NCBI GenBank assembly: GCA_902572825.1 | Contig: CACGHD010000002.1 | Location: 1-64,000, forward strand | Length of the DNA stretch: 64,000 nt | Origin: an uncultured Prochlorococcus sp. | GTDB lineage: Bacteria; Cyanobacteriota; Cyanobacteriia; PCC-6307; Cyanobiaceae | Direction: 5' to 3' | In this document: in pieces, positions 37,076-44,553 of the stretch | How positions within the stretch are numbered: position 1 is the stretch's first letter | How the letters are laid out: every line of letters begins with the position of its first letter | Program-made: the position numbers and the translations under genes | The notes under the pieces: model-generated | Databases searched by the model: none | Told to the model about the DNA's origin: nothing | The model's input: the letters and a program-made list of their open reading frames with translations, nothing else

Positions 37076-37300
37076 AAAAAAATAAAAGTCTCATTTTAAT
37101 TATAAAAAGATTGTCAAATAAAAATTAAAAATACTGAAAAAAAGATATATAAGCTTTTATTGATTAAGGATTTTCAAGATATCTAATATCTAAAACTTAT
37201 TTTAAAAAATTATAGATTTAGGGTTACTTGTTATTTTTTTAAACAAAAAAATCCACGTTATAATTTAACAATCCTTACTATTTAATAATTATAAAAACCA

Positions 37301-37450
37301 ATGAAATATCTCATATCAAGTAAAAGATCAAGAGCTTTATTTGGTATTGGAATAGTTGCTATAAGTATTGGACTAATATCAAAAAAAGTAATTAACTATC
37401 CAGCTGGAGGATGTATGAATGGTACTCAAGAAATAACCTTTAATATCTAG
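37301..37450 (+). CDS. Small membrane peptide, function unknown
   Basis: A 49-aa ORF with a positively charged start (MKYLISSKRSRALFG), one transmembrane helix (residues about 13-27, FGIGIVAISIGLIS) and a short polar tail containing one cysteine. It is preceded by an AT-rich spacer and followed by a convergent pseudogene. No family is recognised. Confidence 0.5.
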   Translation: MKYLISSKRSRALFGIGIVAISIGLISKKVINYPAGGCMNGTQEITFNI

Positions 37451-37473
37451 CCATTAATCATCCTAAATTTTCC

Positions 37474-37860
37474 TTAATTCTTAAATCCTGTCAACTTTGA
37501 TAACTCTTTTAGTGAAAGTACACCTAAAATTAGATTTCCATTTATTTCCCATATGGGAAACTTTTAATTTTTTATCAATGCATAATTGAGTTTGACAGTT
37601 TATGCCATCTCTAGCACATTCAACTATATTAAGTTCTTTATAAGCTTGCTTACAAAATAATTCACTTTGATTAAGACAATTAGGTCACCAATATGCCGAA
37701 TATTTAACTACACCATTATCTTTAAATATTTTGCCAACTCGATTGATTCCCTTGTGCTTTCTGAGGTGACTATAAGTTCTCCCTGATTATTTAATTGGGA
37801 GCTATTTACAACACTTGGTAAAGTAAGAAAAACTAATAGTGCGAATAATAAGCGTTTCAT
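37474..37860 (-). pseudogene. Decayed thioredoxin-like exported protein gene
   Basis: From the ATG at 37860 the frame encodes a signal peptide (MKRLLFALLVFLTLP) and continues ELAKYLK before a stop at 37708-37710. Moving one base at about 37721-37731 restores a clear continuation, DNGVVKYSAYW, then a TGA (37685-37687) where the first Cys of a C-P-N-C active site is expected, then PNCLNQSELFCKQAYKELN. A second one-base shift near 37555-37565 leads to KFPIWEINGNLILGVLSLKE and a stop at 37474. One stop and two frameshifts in one gene indicate a real pseudogene. Such proteins resemble the thioredoxin-fold end of cyanobacterial vitamin K epoxide reductase-type proteins. Confidence 0.8.
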
Positions 37861-38009
37861 TTATTTACTACTTTTCCTCCATATTTTCTAACTACCTTAT
37901 CAAGCAAAATTCGTATATCTTTATTCTTAAGTTTATCTATTTGTTGAAGATTTTTAAGAAGATCACATATTTGCTCCTGTGTATCTTCATTTAATTCACT
38001 TACTGCCAT
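37857..38009 (-). CDS. Small conserved-looking protein upstream of the pseudogene
   Basis: A 50-aa ORF, MAVSELNEDTQEQICDLLKN at the start, with a Leu/Ile-rich helical centre and a basic end. Its TGA overlaps the ATG of the downstream pseudogene by 4 bp (ATGA), the mark of translational coupling, which supports both reading frames as former operon partners. No family is recognised. Confidence 0.55.
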   Translation of the reverse strand: MAVSELNEDTQEQICDLLKNLQQIDKLKNKDIRILLDKVVRKYGGKVVNK

Positions 38010-38099
38010 TTATATTAAGATTTTTTATATTCCAATATTAAATCAAAAGTAAATTTACATGATTATTGTATTAATATTTTTTTGTTGCTATTTTTTTAA

Positions 38100-38140
38100 A
38101 GCGGGCTAAGGTTCATATCTCCACGAGGATTTAGTCCGCT
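38100..38140 (+). terminator. Strong stem-loop, possible terminator or small-RNA hairpin
   Basis: AGCGGGCTAA pairs with TTAGTCCGCT (10 bp, one G-U) around a 21-nt loop that can fold further. It is followed by GAATTTTTA, a short T-run on the plus strand. It is much more GC-rich than its surroundings and lies in a 260-bp interval without a gene. Confidence 0.5.
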
Positions 38141-38268
38141 GAATTTTTAAAGGTTCAATTTATTTTGGATCTCTTTTTAAGAAGTTGATTGGAAATATTC
38201 AAAAATATTTATCTTTGTATAATTTCTAAATTCCATTGAGAAGCATTCTTACTCATATAAACGTTAAT

Positions 38269-38279
38269 AGTGTGACACT
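38269..38279. promoter_or_regulatory. AGTGTGACACT palindrome, candidate RHH operator (3' copy)
   Basis: Perfect 11-bp palindrome two bases beyond the stop of the RHH gene. It matches the two palindromes in that gene's promoter and lies upstream of the leftward genes at 38009 and 37860. Confidence 0.65.
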
Positions 38280-38281
38280 AT

Positions 38282-38647
38282 TTATTCAATAATGTTGTTA
38301 TTTCGCTTCATAACTTTCTTAAAATACTTAAACTCAATAAATTCATGCATCATTTTGATATCATCAGATAATAACTTTTTATTAACTGTATATTCGTCCA
38401 CATTAAGTGGAGATTTATTAGTTTCAGAAAGTGATTCGTGATCAAAAGAAAAGTTTATACAATCCCCTTTATCATTTTGATTTTGAAAATAAGATTCATT
38501 TAGTACACCTCGAGACCTCAACGCTTCCTCGACCAACAAACCGGTGACTTTTGACTGACTAAACTCATTAGCTGTGCACAATTTTTCAATAATTTCATGA
38601 ACTTCTTCACTTGGCAAAAAACCAATTCTTTTCCTCGGAGAGGGCAT
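38282..38647 (-). CDS. CopG/RHH-type transcriptional regulator
   Basis: A 121-aa protein from the ATG at 38647. Residues about 4-48 (KRIGFLPSEEVHEIIEKLC, then FSQSKVTGLLVEEALRSRG) have the beta strand and two helices of a ribbon-helix-helix DNA-binding domain; the rest is polar with no known domain. An upstream GTG would add seven residues but lies inside a palindrome in the promoter, so the ATG is preferred. Autoregulation is inferred from AGTGT-N-ACACT palindromes on both sides of the gene. No toxin partner is obvious next to it. Confidence 0.75.
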   Translation of the reverse strand: MPSPRKRIGFLPSEEVHEIIEKLCTANEFSQSKVTGLLVEEALRSRGVLNESYFQNQNDKGDCINFSFDHESLSETNKSPLNVDEYTVNKKLLSDDIKMMHEFIEFKYFKKVMKRNNNIIE

Positions 38648-38660
38648 AATTAAAAAAATT

Positions 38661-38693
38661 AGTGTCACACTTGCACATTATAAGTGTTGCACT
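38661..38693 (-). promoter_or_regulatory. Promoter of the RHH gene with two palindromic operators
   Basis: AGTGTCACACT (38661-38671) and AGTGTTGCACT (38683-38693) are 22 bp apart centre to centre, about two helical turns. On the minus strand a TATAAT box (38677-38682) fills the gap between them exactly. Binding at either site would block the promoter. Confidence 0.7.
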
Positions 38694-38722
38694 ATATTTG
38701 ATTTAAGTCAACTAATTTTGCT

Positions 38723-38875
38723 ATGGATATTCTATTATTTCCTGTCGGATTTATTCTTTGGTATCTAGCTTATGAAGCAAAACCTATCATTAATGATGAA
38801 GTAACACTTAACTGGGAAGAAAAAAATAGAATTAAAAGAATTAAACTTTTAAATATAATCAACGAAAGCTTTTAA
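38723..38875 (+). CDS. Small membrane peptide, function unknown
   Basis: A 50-aa ORF with an N-terminal hydrophobic helix (MDILLFPVGFILWYLAYEA) and a basic C-terminal tail. It is divergent from the RHH gene across 75 bp and may be controlled by the same operators. Its TAA overlaps the stop of the next, convergent ORF. Confidence 0.55.
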   Translation: MDILLFPVGFILWYLAYEAKPIINDEVTLNWEEKNRIKRIKLLNIINESF

Positions 38876-39051
38876 ATTTTATTCTTAATCGATTTTGACC
38901 ATTCCTTGTGCTTATTATCTAGATCTGATATTAACTGTTTTTGATAAGTAAATTTAAGTTGATTTTCGTTAAGTGATTTTTTTGTGATAATCATCTCTTT
39001 AGAGAAAAAATAAGGAGTGTTAGAACTACAAATTTTTTTTTTGACTTCCAT
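38872..39051 (-). CDS. Small basic protein, function unknown
   Basis: A 59-aa ORF from the ATG at 39051 (MEVKKKICSSNTPYFFSKEM), rich in Lys, with no membrane segment. A TTG four codons upstream is an alternative start. It is convergent with the preceding membrane peptide, sharing 4 bp. Supported only by length and composition. Confidence 0.4.
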   Translation of the reverse strand: MEVKKKICSSNTPYFFSKEMIITKKSLNENQLKFTYQKQLISDLDNKHKEWSKSIKNKI

Positions 39052-39213
39052 ATAATGAACCAATGTATTTTTTTTATATGACTTAAAAGATTAAAGTCTC
39101 AATAACTTTATATTCTTTTTATATTTCCTTCATATATATTTTTAGCACGTTTGTAAAAAATATTAGTTTATTAAATAATAACGGCTATATTTAAACAAAA
39201 TATATGATTTATC

Positions 39214-39387
39214 ATGAATTTAAAGGAAAGAGGGATTACTGTTGGAGATTTACTAATACTAATAATAATAATAATCACTTCAACAATATTAATTAAATCA
39301 TTTAATAAGGATAAGAAAACAACACTTAATCATAGTAATCAAGAGCTAGTTTCTTATAAGAAAAATTACTATCAAAAATTTATTTAA
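39214..39387 (+). CDS. Small membrane protein of the Prochlorococcus type
   Basis: A 57-aa ORF beginning MNLKERGITVGDLLILIIII. One transmembrane helix (about residues 12-28) is followed by a basic, Tyr/Lys-rich tail (NKDKKTTLNHSNQEL). I believe this sequence pattern occurs as a small conserved protein in Prochlorococcus, but its role is unknown. Confidence 0.6.
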   Translation: MNLKERGITVGDLLILIIIIITSTILIKSFNKDKKTTLNHSNQELVSYKKNYYQKFI

Positions 39388-39496
39388 ATAGCTTATATTA
39401 TTTATTTAAAAAACTCTTAATTAATCCAATTAACTATTAAGTATCTCTTATATTAATTTCATGAATTAATAATTATCAAACAATGAGTTTGGTATT

Positions 39497-39673
39497 TTAA
39501 ATATTTTGATGAAATGATTTATCACTTTCCCATTTCAAGTTATCATTTAAGTCATTGATATCATTTGATATTGAAACTAAATTCACCATTTGAAGTATTT
39601 GACTTTTATTTAGCCTATTAACAACAATAAGTTTATTAAGCATTTCTAAAACAGATTTATCATTAATATTCAT
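39497..39673 (-). CDS. Small helical protein, function unknown
   Basis: A 58-aa ORF from the ATG at 39673 (MNINDKSVLEMLNKLIVVNR), with hydrophobic residues spaced for an amphipathic helix and several Asn/Asp residues. It has no membrane segment. It stands alone in an AT-rich spacer; only the clean start and composition support it. Confidence 0.45.
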   Translation of the reverse strand: MNINDKSVLEMLNKLIVVNRLNKSQILQMVNLVSISNDINDLNDNLKWESDKSFHQNI

Positions 39674-39843
39674 TGTTTGTATAAAAAACTAGGGTCCTTC
39701 AATTTAAATACATTATCTTATGATTTTTAAAATTTCATTATATATTTTATGCTAAATATAAAAAAATATTCATAAAATCATCAAAAATAAAACTACTTAT
39801 TTGTAAGTAAATATCTTAAGCTCACTTTCTTATAAATTCGTTT

Positions 39844-40032
39844 ATGGTAAAAAGAAAAAAAATGAAAAAAAACTCCAAGAAAGAACACCTTAGTAGAGAT
39901 GAAGTTAATGAAATGATTGAATCAGCTTTAAGGAGACATAACAGAAGATCTACAATAATATCAAGCGTACTTGGCTGGATTCTAATAGGAGGTTATTCGT
40001 TTGGACTTTTTCAAGCAGTTCAAAATGTCTAA
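39844..40032 (+). CDS. Small membrane protein, function unknown
   Basis: A 62-aa protein with a highly basic N-terminus, a central EVNEMIESALRRHNRRS helix and a C-terminal transmembrane helix (IISSVLGWILIGGYSFGLF). An alternative ATG lies six codons in. It is followed after 63 bp by another small gene on the same strand. Confidence 0.55.
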   Translation: MVKRKKMKKNSKKEHLSRDEVNEMIESALRRHNRRSTIISSVLGWILIGGYSFGLFQAVQNV

Positions 40033-40095
40033 TTAATCTTTTCTTGAATGCAGAACTTGCTAGATGATAAATTAATATAAGAATAAGTATTTATT

Positions 40096-40317
40096 ATGAG
40101 GGAATATATCGAGGCAAATCTTACAGTCATAAGAAAATATTTAAAAAAACGAAAAAAGTACACATCAAAATTAAATAATGATTCGATAATGGAAGAATTC
40201 AAAGAATGGAGCAAAGACCCATTTCCTGAGAAAGAATCAATTTGGACTTTACCTGACTTAACGAGAAATGAAAGACTAAAAAATTTTTGTCGCTCAATTA
40301 AAAAGGAAATAAGATAA
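40096..40317 (+). CDS. Small basic hypothetical protein
   Basis: A 73-aa soluble protein (opening MREYIEANLTVIRKYLKKRK) with a WSKDPFPEKESIWTLPDL segment and a basic end. A minus-strand ORF of 61 aa across the same bases lacks such structure and is rejected. It is convergent at 4 bp with the next gene. Family not recognised. Confidence 0.5.
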   Translation: MREYIEANLTVIRKYLKKRKKYTSKLNNDSIMEEFKEWSKDPFPEKESIWTLPDLTRNERLKNFCRSIKKEIR

Positions 40318-40321
40318 GTTT

Positions 40322-40480
40322 TTAACTACCTAGTTGTATATGATTTACCTTTAAGTAAAAATAACCCGCAAATCCAACTATATTCAAAATTACAACGAAA
40401 ATCCAAGCTCCAATTGGCTGATTAGAATCAAATTTTTTTAATTTAACTTTTTCCTTTAATCTTTCAATATATTTAGCCAT
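40322..40480 (-). CDS. Small membrane protein, function unknown
   Basis: A 52-aa ORF from the ATG at 40480: a basic amphipathic start (MAKYIERLKEKVKLKKF), then one transmembrane helix (PIGAWIFVVILNIVGFAGYF). The layout resembles single-helix thylakoid peptides, but no chlorophyll-binding motif is present. Confidence 0.55.
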   Translation of the reverse strand: MAKYIERLKEKVKLKKFDSNQPIGAWIFVVILNIVGFAGYFYLKVNHIQLGS

Positions 40481-40558
40481 AATTAAAAATATTAACAAGT
40501 ATATTTTTAATTATAGAGAATTAAATTTTAAGGAATCTTAAATAAAAAAAAATATCTT

Positions 40559-40684
40559 TTAATTAGAATTTTTATTGTCAAGCCTGTTAATGGGATATTT
40601 AATCAACTCCTTTTTGAGATTTTTTAAAAGTTTATTGTGATTCAAAATTGTAAATTTCCTTGTAAAGGAATAATGCCATTTCAT
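40559..40684 (-). CDS. Possible small basic peptide
   Basis: A 41-aa ORF (MKWHYSFTRKFTILNHNKLL at the start) very rich in Lys and Asn. It is the only candidate in the 300-bp spacer before the peroxiredoxin gene, which otherwise shows only AT-rich DNA. Confidence 0.3.
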   Translation of the reverse strand: MKWHYSFTRKFTILNHNKLLKNLKKELIKYPINRLDNKNSN

Positions 40685-40782
40685 TGAATTAAAAAAAAAC
40701 TTGCTAATTCATTATTAATAAAATTATAATACTTATTACGGTCATTCAGACCATAAATAATTTAAATAAGGACAAATTTTTC

Positions 40783-41367
40783 ATGAGCTTAAAAGTTGGC
40801 CAAGAAGCACCAGACTTTAGTGCTACAGCAGTATTTGATCAAGAGTTTAAGGAGATTACACTTTCAGGTCTAAGAGGTAAATGGGTTGTCCTATTCTTTT
40901 ACCCACTAGATTTTACATTTGTTTGTCCAACTGAAATCACTGCATTTAGTGATAGATACCAAGATTTCTCGGCACTTAATACGGAAATACTTGGGGTATC
41001 AGTTGATAGCAAACACTGTCATTTGGCTTGGATACAAACCCCAAGAAATGAAGGTGGTATAGGTGATATTAACTATCCGTTAGTTTCTGACTTAAAAAGA
41101 GAAATTTGCCAGGCGTACAATGTTCTAAATGATGATGGAGAGGCTGATAGAGGTTTATTTCTTATAAATCCCGAAGGAGTGGTTATGCATACGACTGTTA
41201 ACAAGGCACCTGTAGGTAGAAATGTTGATGAAACGCTAAGGATTCTTCAAGGATATCAATATGTTGCGGCAAACCCCGATGAAGTATGTCCAGCAAACTG
41301 GACCCCCGGGGAGAAAACAATGTTAGAGGACCCCAAAGGAAGTAAGGAATATTTTTCTGCGCTATAG
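40783..41367 (+). CDS. 2-Cys peroxiredoxin
   Basis: Thiol peroxidase (194 aa) that detoxifies hydrogen peroxide and organic peroxides and is recycled by thioredoxins. The peroxidatic cysteine is Cys48 in [14 protein letters not shown] and the resolving cysteine is Cys169 in [10 protein letters not shown], the typical 2-Cys arrangement of the AhpC/TSA family. A well-formed terminator lies about 70 bp after the stop. Prochlorococcus lacks catalase, so this enzyme is likely important. Confidence 0.95.
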   Translation: MSLKVGQEAPDFSATAVFDQEFKEITLSGLRGKWVVLFFYPLDFTFVCPTEITAFSDRYQDFSALNTEILGVSVDSKHCHLAWIQTPRNEGGIGDINYPLVSDLKREICQAYNVLNDDGEADRGLFLINPEGVVMHTTVNKAPVGRNVDETLRILQGYQYVAANPDEVCPANWTPGEKTMLEDPKGSKEYFSAL

Positions 41368-41382
41368 AAAAGTAAGAGAAAT

Positions 41383-42135
41383 TTAAGAAAGTATTAAGTA
41401 GTAAATAATGATAAAAGAATAAAAAATAAATATATTCAAAAAGGGGATAAAATCCCCTTTTTTAGGTTTTGGTACGATCCAATCGCTTAAATTAGTTTTA
41501 TATGATAAGAAGGACCACGTATAAAAAGAAATTTCTATGGCGACTAGGAAAAAAAGATTAATTAAATTTAAGTCATTTAAACCAAAATATCTATAAATAT
41601 AAAACTGATCATCAACACTAAAATTATTAATTTGAAGATGCCAAAGATAGAGAGAAATCAAAATAAAATTCATTAATAATATTTTTTTTAACAGAAACCT
41701 AGATTTCTTAAAAATCAATAGGATTGAAATTAAAAATATGAAAAAACTTAACTGTGGAATATCGGTTTTTGGTAAATTAATTCCTTCAAGAAATAAATTA
41801 AATACAAGATCAAAATTTACATATATATAATCAGTTATTAAGTAAGAGAGAAATATTAAATTTATTACTACTAAGAATAATAATCTTTTTCCTTTAATTA
41901 TTTTTATACTATGGGATTTATCCTTAGTAAAACTATAGTATGTATAGTTTTTTAAAGAGTTTAAATACACCAAAGATGGACATATTGCACCGCTCAAATA
42001 GTAAAGGATTGAATAAAAGGAAATATTATTTATATTGAGTGAATACAAATTAAACCATTGTTTTTGTACATATGGAAGAATAAGTAAAAATGAAAGTGTA
42101 ACTAATAACTTCGTTGTATTGTTTTTAATTATCAA
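41383..42135 (-). CDS. Polytopic membrane protein, function unknown
   Basis: A 250-aa protein, very hydrophobic, with about six or seven predicted transmembrane helices separated by short basic loops (for example KNYTYYSFTKDKSHSIKIIK). I recognise no family. The coding region of its last 30 residues contains the perfect hairpin that should terminate the convergent peroxiredoxin transcript. It lies 31 bp downstream of ftsH on the same strand. Confidence 0.65.
   Translation of the reverse strand: MIIKNNTTKLLVTLSFLLILPYVQKQWFNLYSLNINNISFYSILYYLSGAICPSLVYLNSLKNYTYYSFTKDKSHSIKIIKGKRLLFLVVINLIFLSYLITDYIYVNFDLVFNLFLEGINLPKTDIPQLSFFIFLISILLIFKKSRFLLKKILLMNFILISLYLWHLQINNFSVDDQFYIYRYFGLNDLNLINLFFLVAIEISFYTWSFLSYKTNLSDWIVPKPKKGDFIPFLNIFIFYSFIIIYYLILS
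41438..41462. terminator. Bidirectional intrinsic terminator
   Basis: Perfect 10-bp inverted repeat, AAAAAGGGGA and TCCCCTTTTT, around a TAAAA loop, with runs of A and T on either side. Positioned to end the peroxiredoxin transcript; it overlaps the 3' coding end of the minus-strand gene. Confidence 0.8.
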
Positions 42136-42166
42136 GAAAATTTTTTTTTAATTTAAAGCAATTAAA

Positions 42167-43921
42167 TCAAACTTTCAACAATTTAGTAGTTGTTAATTTA
42201 AAAACTTTTTTATCTATAGTTTCTTGATTTAAAAGTATATCAACTAATTTATCTAGTAAGACTCTATTTTTTTTCAATATTTTTATTGAATTATTTAATG
42301 AAATTTTAGAAATATTTATGATTTCATTATCTATTCTAGAACTGGTATTTTCTGCTATAAGAGGCTTTCTTCTAAATAATCCATCTCCTAAATACATTTC
42401 ATTATTATCAGAATCCATTGAAATTGGACCAATAATTGAAAAACCATATTTTGTAACCATTTCCCTTACGATATTTGTCGCATAAGAGATATCATTTATG
42501 GAGCATTGTGTAATTTCACCTTCACCAAAAACTATAGTCTCTGCTGCTCTTCCAGCTAAAGCAATTTCAATTTTTGAAAATAATAATTTTTTTGAAATCA
42601 ATCCACTAGAAATTACATCATCGTCAGGGCATATTTTTGTATATCCTCCTATAGATCCAGATCTAGGTAATATCGTAATTTTATCAACTGATTCAATACC
42701 ATTTCTCACCGCAGATACAATCGCTCTGCCTACTTCATTATAAGCAATAATTTTTTTCATATTAGGAGAAGTTATTAATGAGCTCCTCAGGCCTATGGTA
42801 ATTTTATCAAGAGCATTTTCTATATGAAGATCACTGATTAATTTAGATTCGTCTCTTGCACAGTGAATAGCACTCTCGTTCATCAAGTTTGCAAGATCTG
42901 CTCCCGAAAATCCAACTGTTCTAGAAGCCCAATATCCTAAGTTAACTTCGCTTGAAAGTGGTTTGGAAAGTGAGTGAACTGAAAGAATTTTTTTTCTACC
43001 ATCTAAGTCTGGAAGCATTACTTCAATTTTTCTATCAAATCTACCCGGTCTTAATAATGCTGCATCCAGAATATCTGGTCTATTAGTTGCTGCTAAAACA
43101 ATAATCCCAGAATTATCGGCGAAACCATCTAATTCAGTTAGAAGCTGATTAAGGGTTTGTTCTCTTTCATCATTTCCACCTCCGATCCCAGAGCCTCTTT
43201 GCCTACCAATGGAATCAATTTCATCAATGAAAATTATACAAGGAGATTTTTCCTTAGCCTTAGAGAACAGATCACGAACTCTGCTTGCTCCAACACCAAC
43301 AAAAAGTTCTACAAACTCTGATGCCGATATTGAGAGAAAAGGCACTCCTGATTCGCCAGCAATTGCTTTAGCTAATAATGTTTTACCTGTTCCTGGTGGG
43401 CCTATTAGAAGAACTCCCTTAGGAACTTTTGCACCAAGCTTTTCAAATTTCTTTGGTTCTTTCAAAAATGTTATTACCTCTTTTAATTCCTCAGCAGCTT
43501 CAGGGACTCCAGCTACATCATCGAATCTTGTTTCTACATCATCAATAGTTACAAATTTAGCTTGATTTTTGGTAAAACCAAAAGCTCTGGAAGCCAATTT
43601 TGATGTACTCCTCAAGATTAAGACTATAGCTAATATGAAAATCAGGAAAAGGCTTATTGAAGCAAATGAATTAGCAGCTGATGCTTCTTTTCTGCTGTTG
43701 TTAATAGTTAGATCTACCTTATTTTCAGTGGCCTTTTCAAGAATTAATTGATCGTTGTAAAGGATAGGTATTTTAAATTTATCGCCATTTTTATACAGAA
43801 CATCAATTTCTCTCTGCCTAGGATAGAAAAATATTGATTCTATTTTCCCTGCCTCTATATCTTCTAGAAGATCCGAATAACTTGATTTAGAATCTGAATA
43901 TGAGAATTTTGATCTAAACAC
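42167..43921 (-). CDS. FtsH-like AAA protein with destroyed zinc-protease motif
   Basis: Related to the membrane AAA protease FtsH (584 aa, start GTG 43921). The ATPase half is intact: Walker A GPPGTGKT (174-181), Walker B IIFIDEID, and [20 protein letters not shown]. In the protease half the HEXXH motif reads NEVGR (395-399, at 42725-42739), losing both zinc-binding histidines and the catalytic glutamate's context; the third ligand region, SINDIS, keeps its Asp477. Only one transmembrane helix (about 90-104) is present: the usual first helix is missing and a stop lies three codons upstream of the start. It is probably a non-proteolytic chaperone or a partner of active FtsH subunits, like plant FtsHi proteins. 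Confidence 0.9.
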   Translation of the reverse strand: MFRSKFSYSDSKSSYSDLLEDIEAGKIESIFFYPRQREIDVLYKNGDKFKIPILYNDQLILEKATENKVDLTINNSRKEASAANSFASISLFLIFILAIVLILRSTSKLASRAFGFTKNQAKFVTIDDVETRFDDVAGVPEAAEELKEVITFLKEPKKFEKLGAKVPKGVLLIGPPGTGKTLLAKAIAGESGVPFLSISASEFVELFVGVGASRVRDLFSKAKEKSPCIIFIDEIDSIGRQRGSGIGGGNDEREQTLNQLLTELDGFADNSGIIVLAATNRPDILDAALLRPGRFDRKIEVMLPDLDGRKKILSVHSLSKPLSSEVNLGYWASRTVGFSGADLANLMNESAIHCARDESKLISDLHIENALDKITIGLRSSLITSPNMKKIIAYNEVGRAIVSAVRNGIESVDKITILPRSGSIGGYTKICPDDDVISSGLISKKLLFSKIEIALAGRAAETIVFGEGEITQCSINDISYATNIVREMVTKYGFSIIGPISMDSDNNEMYLGDGLFRRKPLIAENTSSRIDNEIINISKISLNNSIKILKKNRVLLDKLVDILLNQETIDKKVFKLTTTKLLKV

Positions 43922-44052
43922 TAATCTTTATAAGTGATTAATAAAGCATATATGCTTATTTAAAAAATTGAGGTATATAAACAAAATATACTCAAAAGTT
44001 TTGGAGATAACCAGTTAAAGGTTATATTATTATAAGGAAATTAAGAAACAGA

Positions 44053-44223
44053 ATGGCTGTACCAAAGAAGAAAAAATCAAAGAGCAAAAGAAACCAAAGG
44101 CACGCTGTTTGGAAAGGAAAAGCAGTAATAGCAGCTCAAAAAGCTATATCTTTAGGTAAATCAGTTTTAACTGGGAAAGCTCAAGGATTTGTTTATCCTA
44201 TTGAAGAAGAAGAAGAAGAGTAG
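44053..44223 (+). CDS. rpmF: 50S ribosomal protein L32
   Basis: A 56-aa ribosomal protein beginning [20 protein letters not shown], the classic L32 signature, and ending in six glutamates. The zinc-binding cysteines of some L32 forms are absent, as is usual in cyanobacteria. It is divergent from the FtsH-like gene across about 130 bp. Confidence 0.95.
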   Translation: MAVPKKKKSKSKRNQRHAVWKGKAVIAAQKAISLGKSVLTGKAQGFVYPIEEEEEE

Positions 44224-44226
44224 CTT

Positions 44227-44553
44227 TTAAGATCCTAATTTAAATGCTTCAAGTATAACGGCATAAATTGCACCAATTCTTAATTTATCAACTACGGTCC
44301 ATAGATAATAAAATTTTGAACTTGCGGCAGGTTTAATTCTTATAATGATTTCAATAAAAATAATAATTATTGGGACCATTATCAACTCATTTTTACCTTC
44401 AGATATAAATTTTGTAATAAAATTTGCGAACAAAAAATAACCTGTCAAAACAGAGATTAGACCAATAGATTTTGTTCTCCAAGTATCACTTAGAAAACCA
44501 AAAAATAAATTATTTAAATGGTAGGTAATTCTTGAAAAATTAGTTTTTTGCAT
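44227..44553 (-). CDS. Ycf20-like DUF565 membrane protein
   Basis: A 108-aa protein with two or three transmembrane helices: SIGLISVLTGYFLFANFITK, then a long hydrophobic segment around residue 60, and a shorter end. The pattern matches Ycf20 (DUF565), a cyanobacterial and plastid protein linked to light-energy dissipation in algae. Its ATG lies inside the end of the upstream HAD gene (14-bp overlap), so the two are co-transcribed. It is convergent with rpmF at 3 bp. Confidence 0.7.
   Translation of the reverse strand: MQKTNFSRITYHLNNLFFGFLSDTWRTKSIGLISVLTGYFLFANFITKFISEGKNELIMVPIIIIFIEIIIRIKPAASSKFYYLWTVVDKLRIGAIYAVILEAFKLGS

Noticed and set aside
40029..40214. 61-aa minus-strand ORF overlapping the 40096 gene
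   Set aside because: It conflicts with the better-patterned plus-strand ORF and has no clear domain.
43209..43565. 118-aa plus-strand ORF inside the FtsH-like gene
   Set aside because: It overlaps the conserved ATPase core on the other strand, with no start context and no family resemblance.
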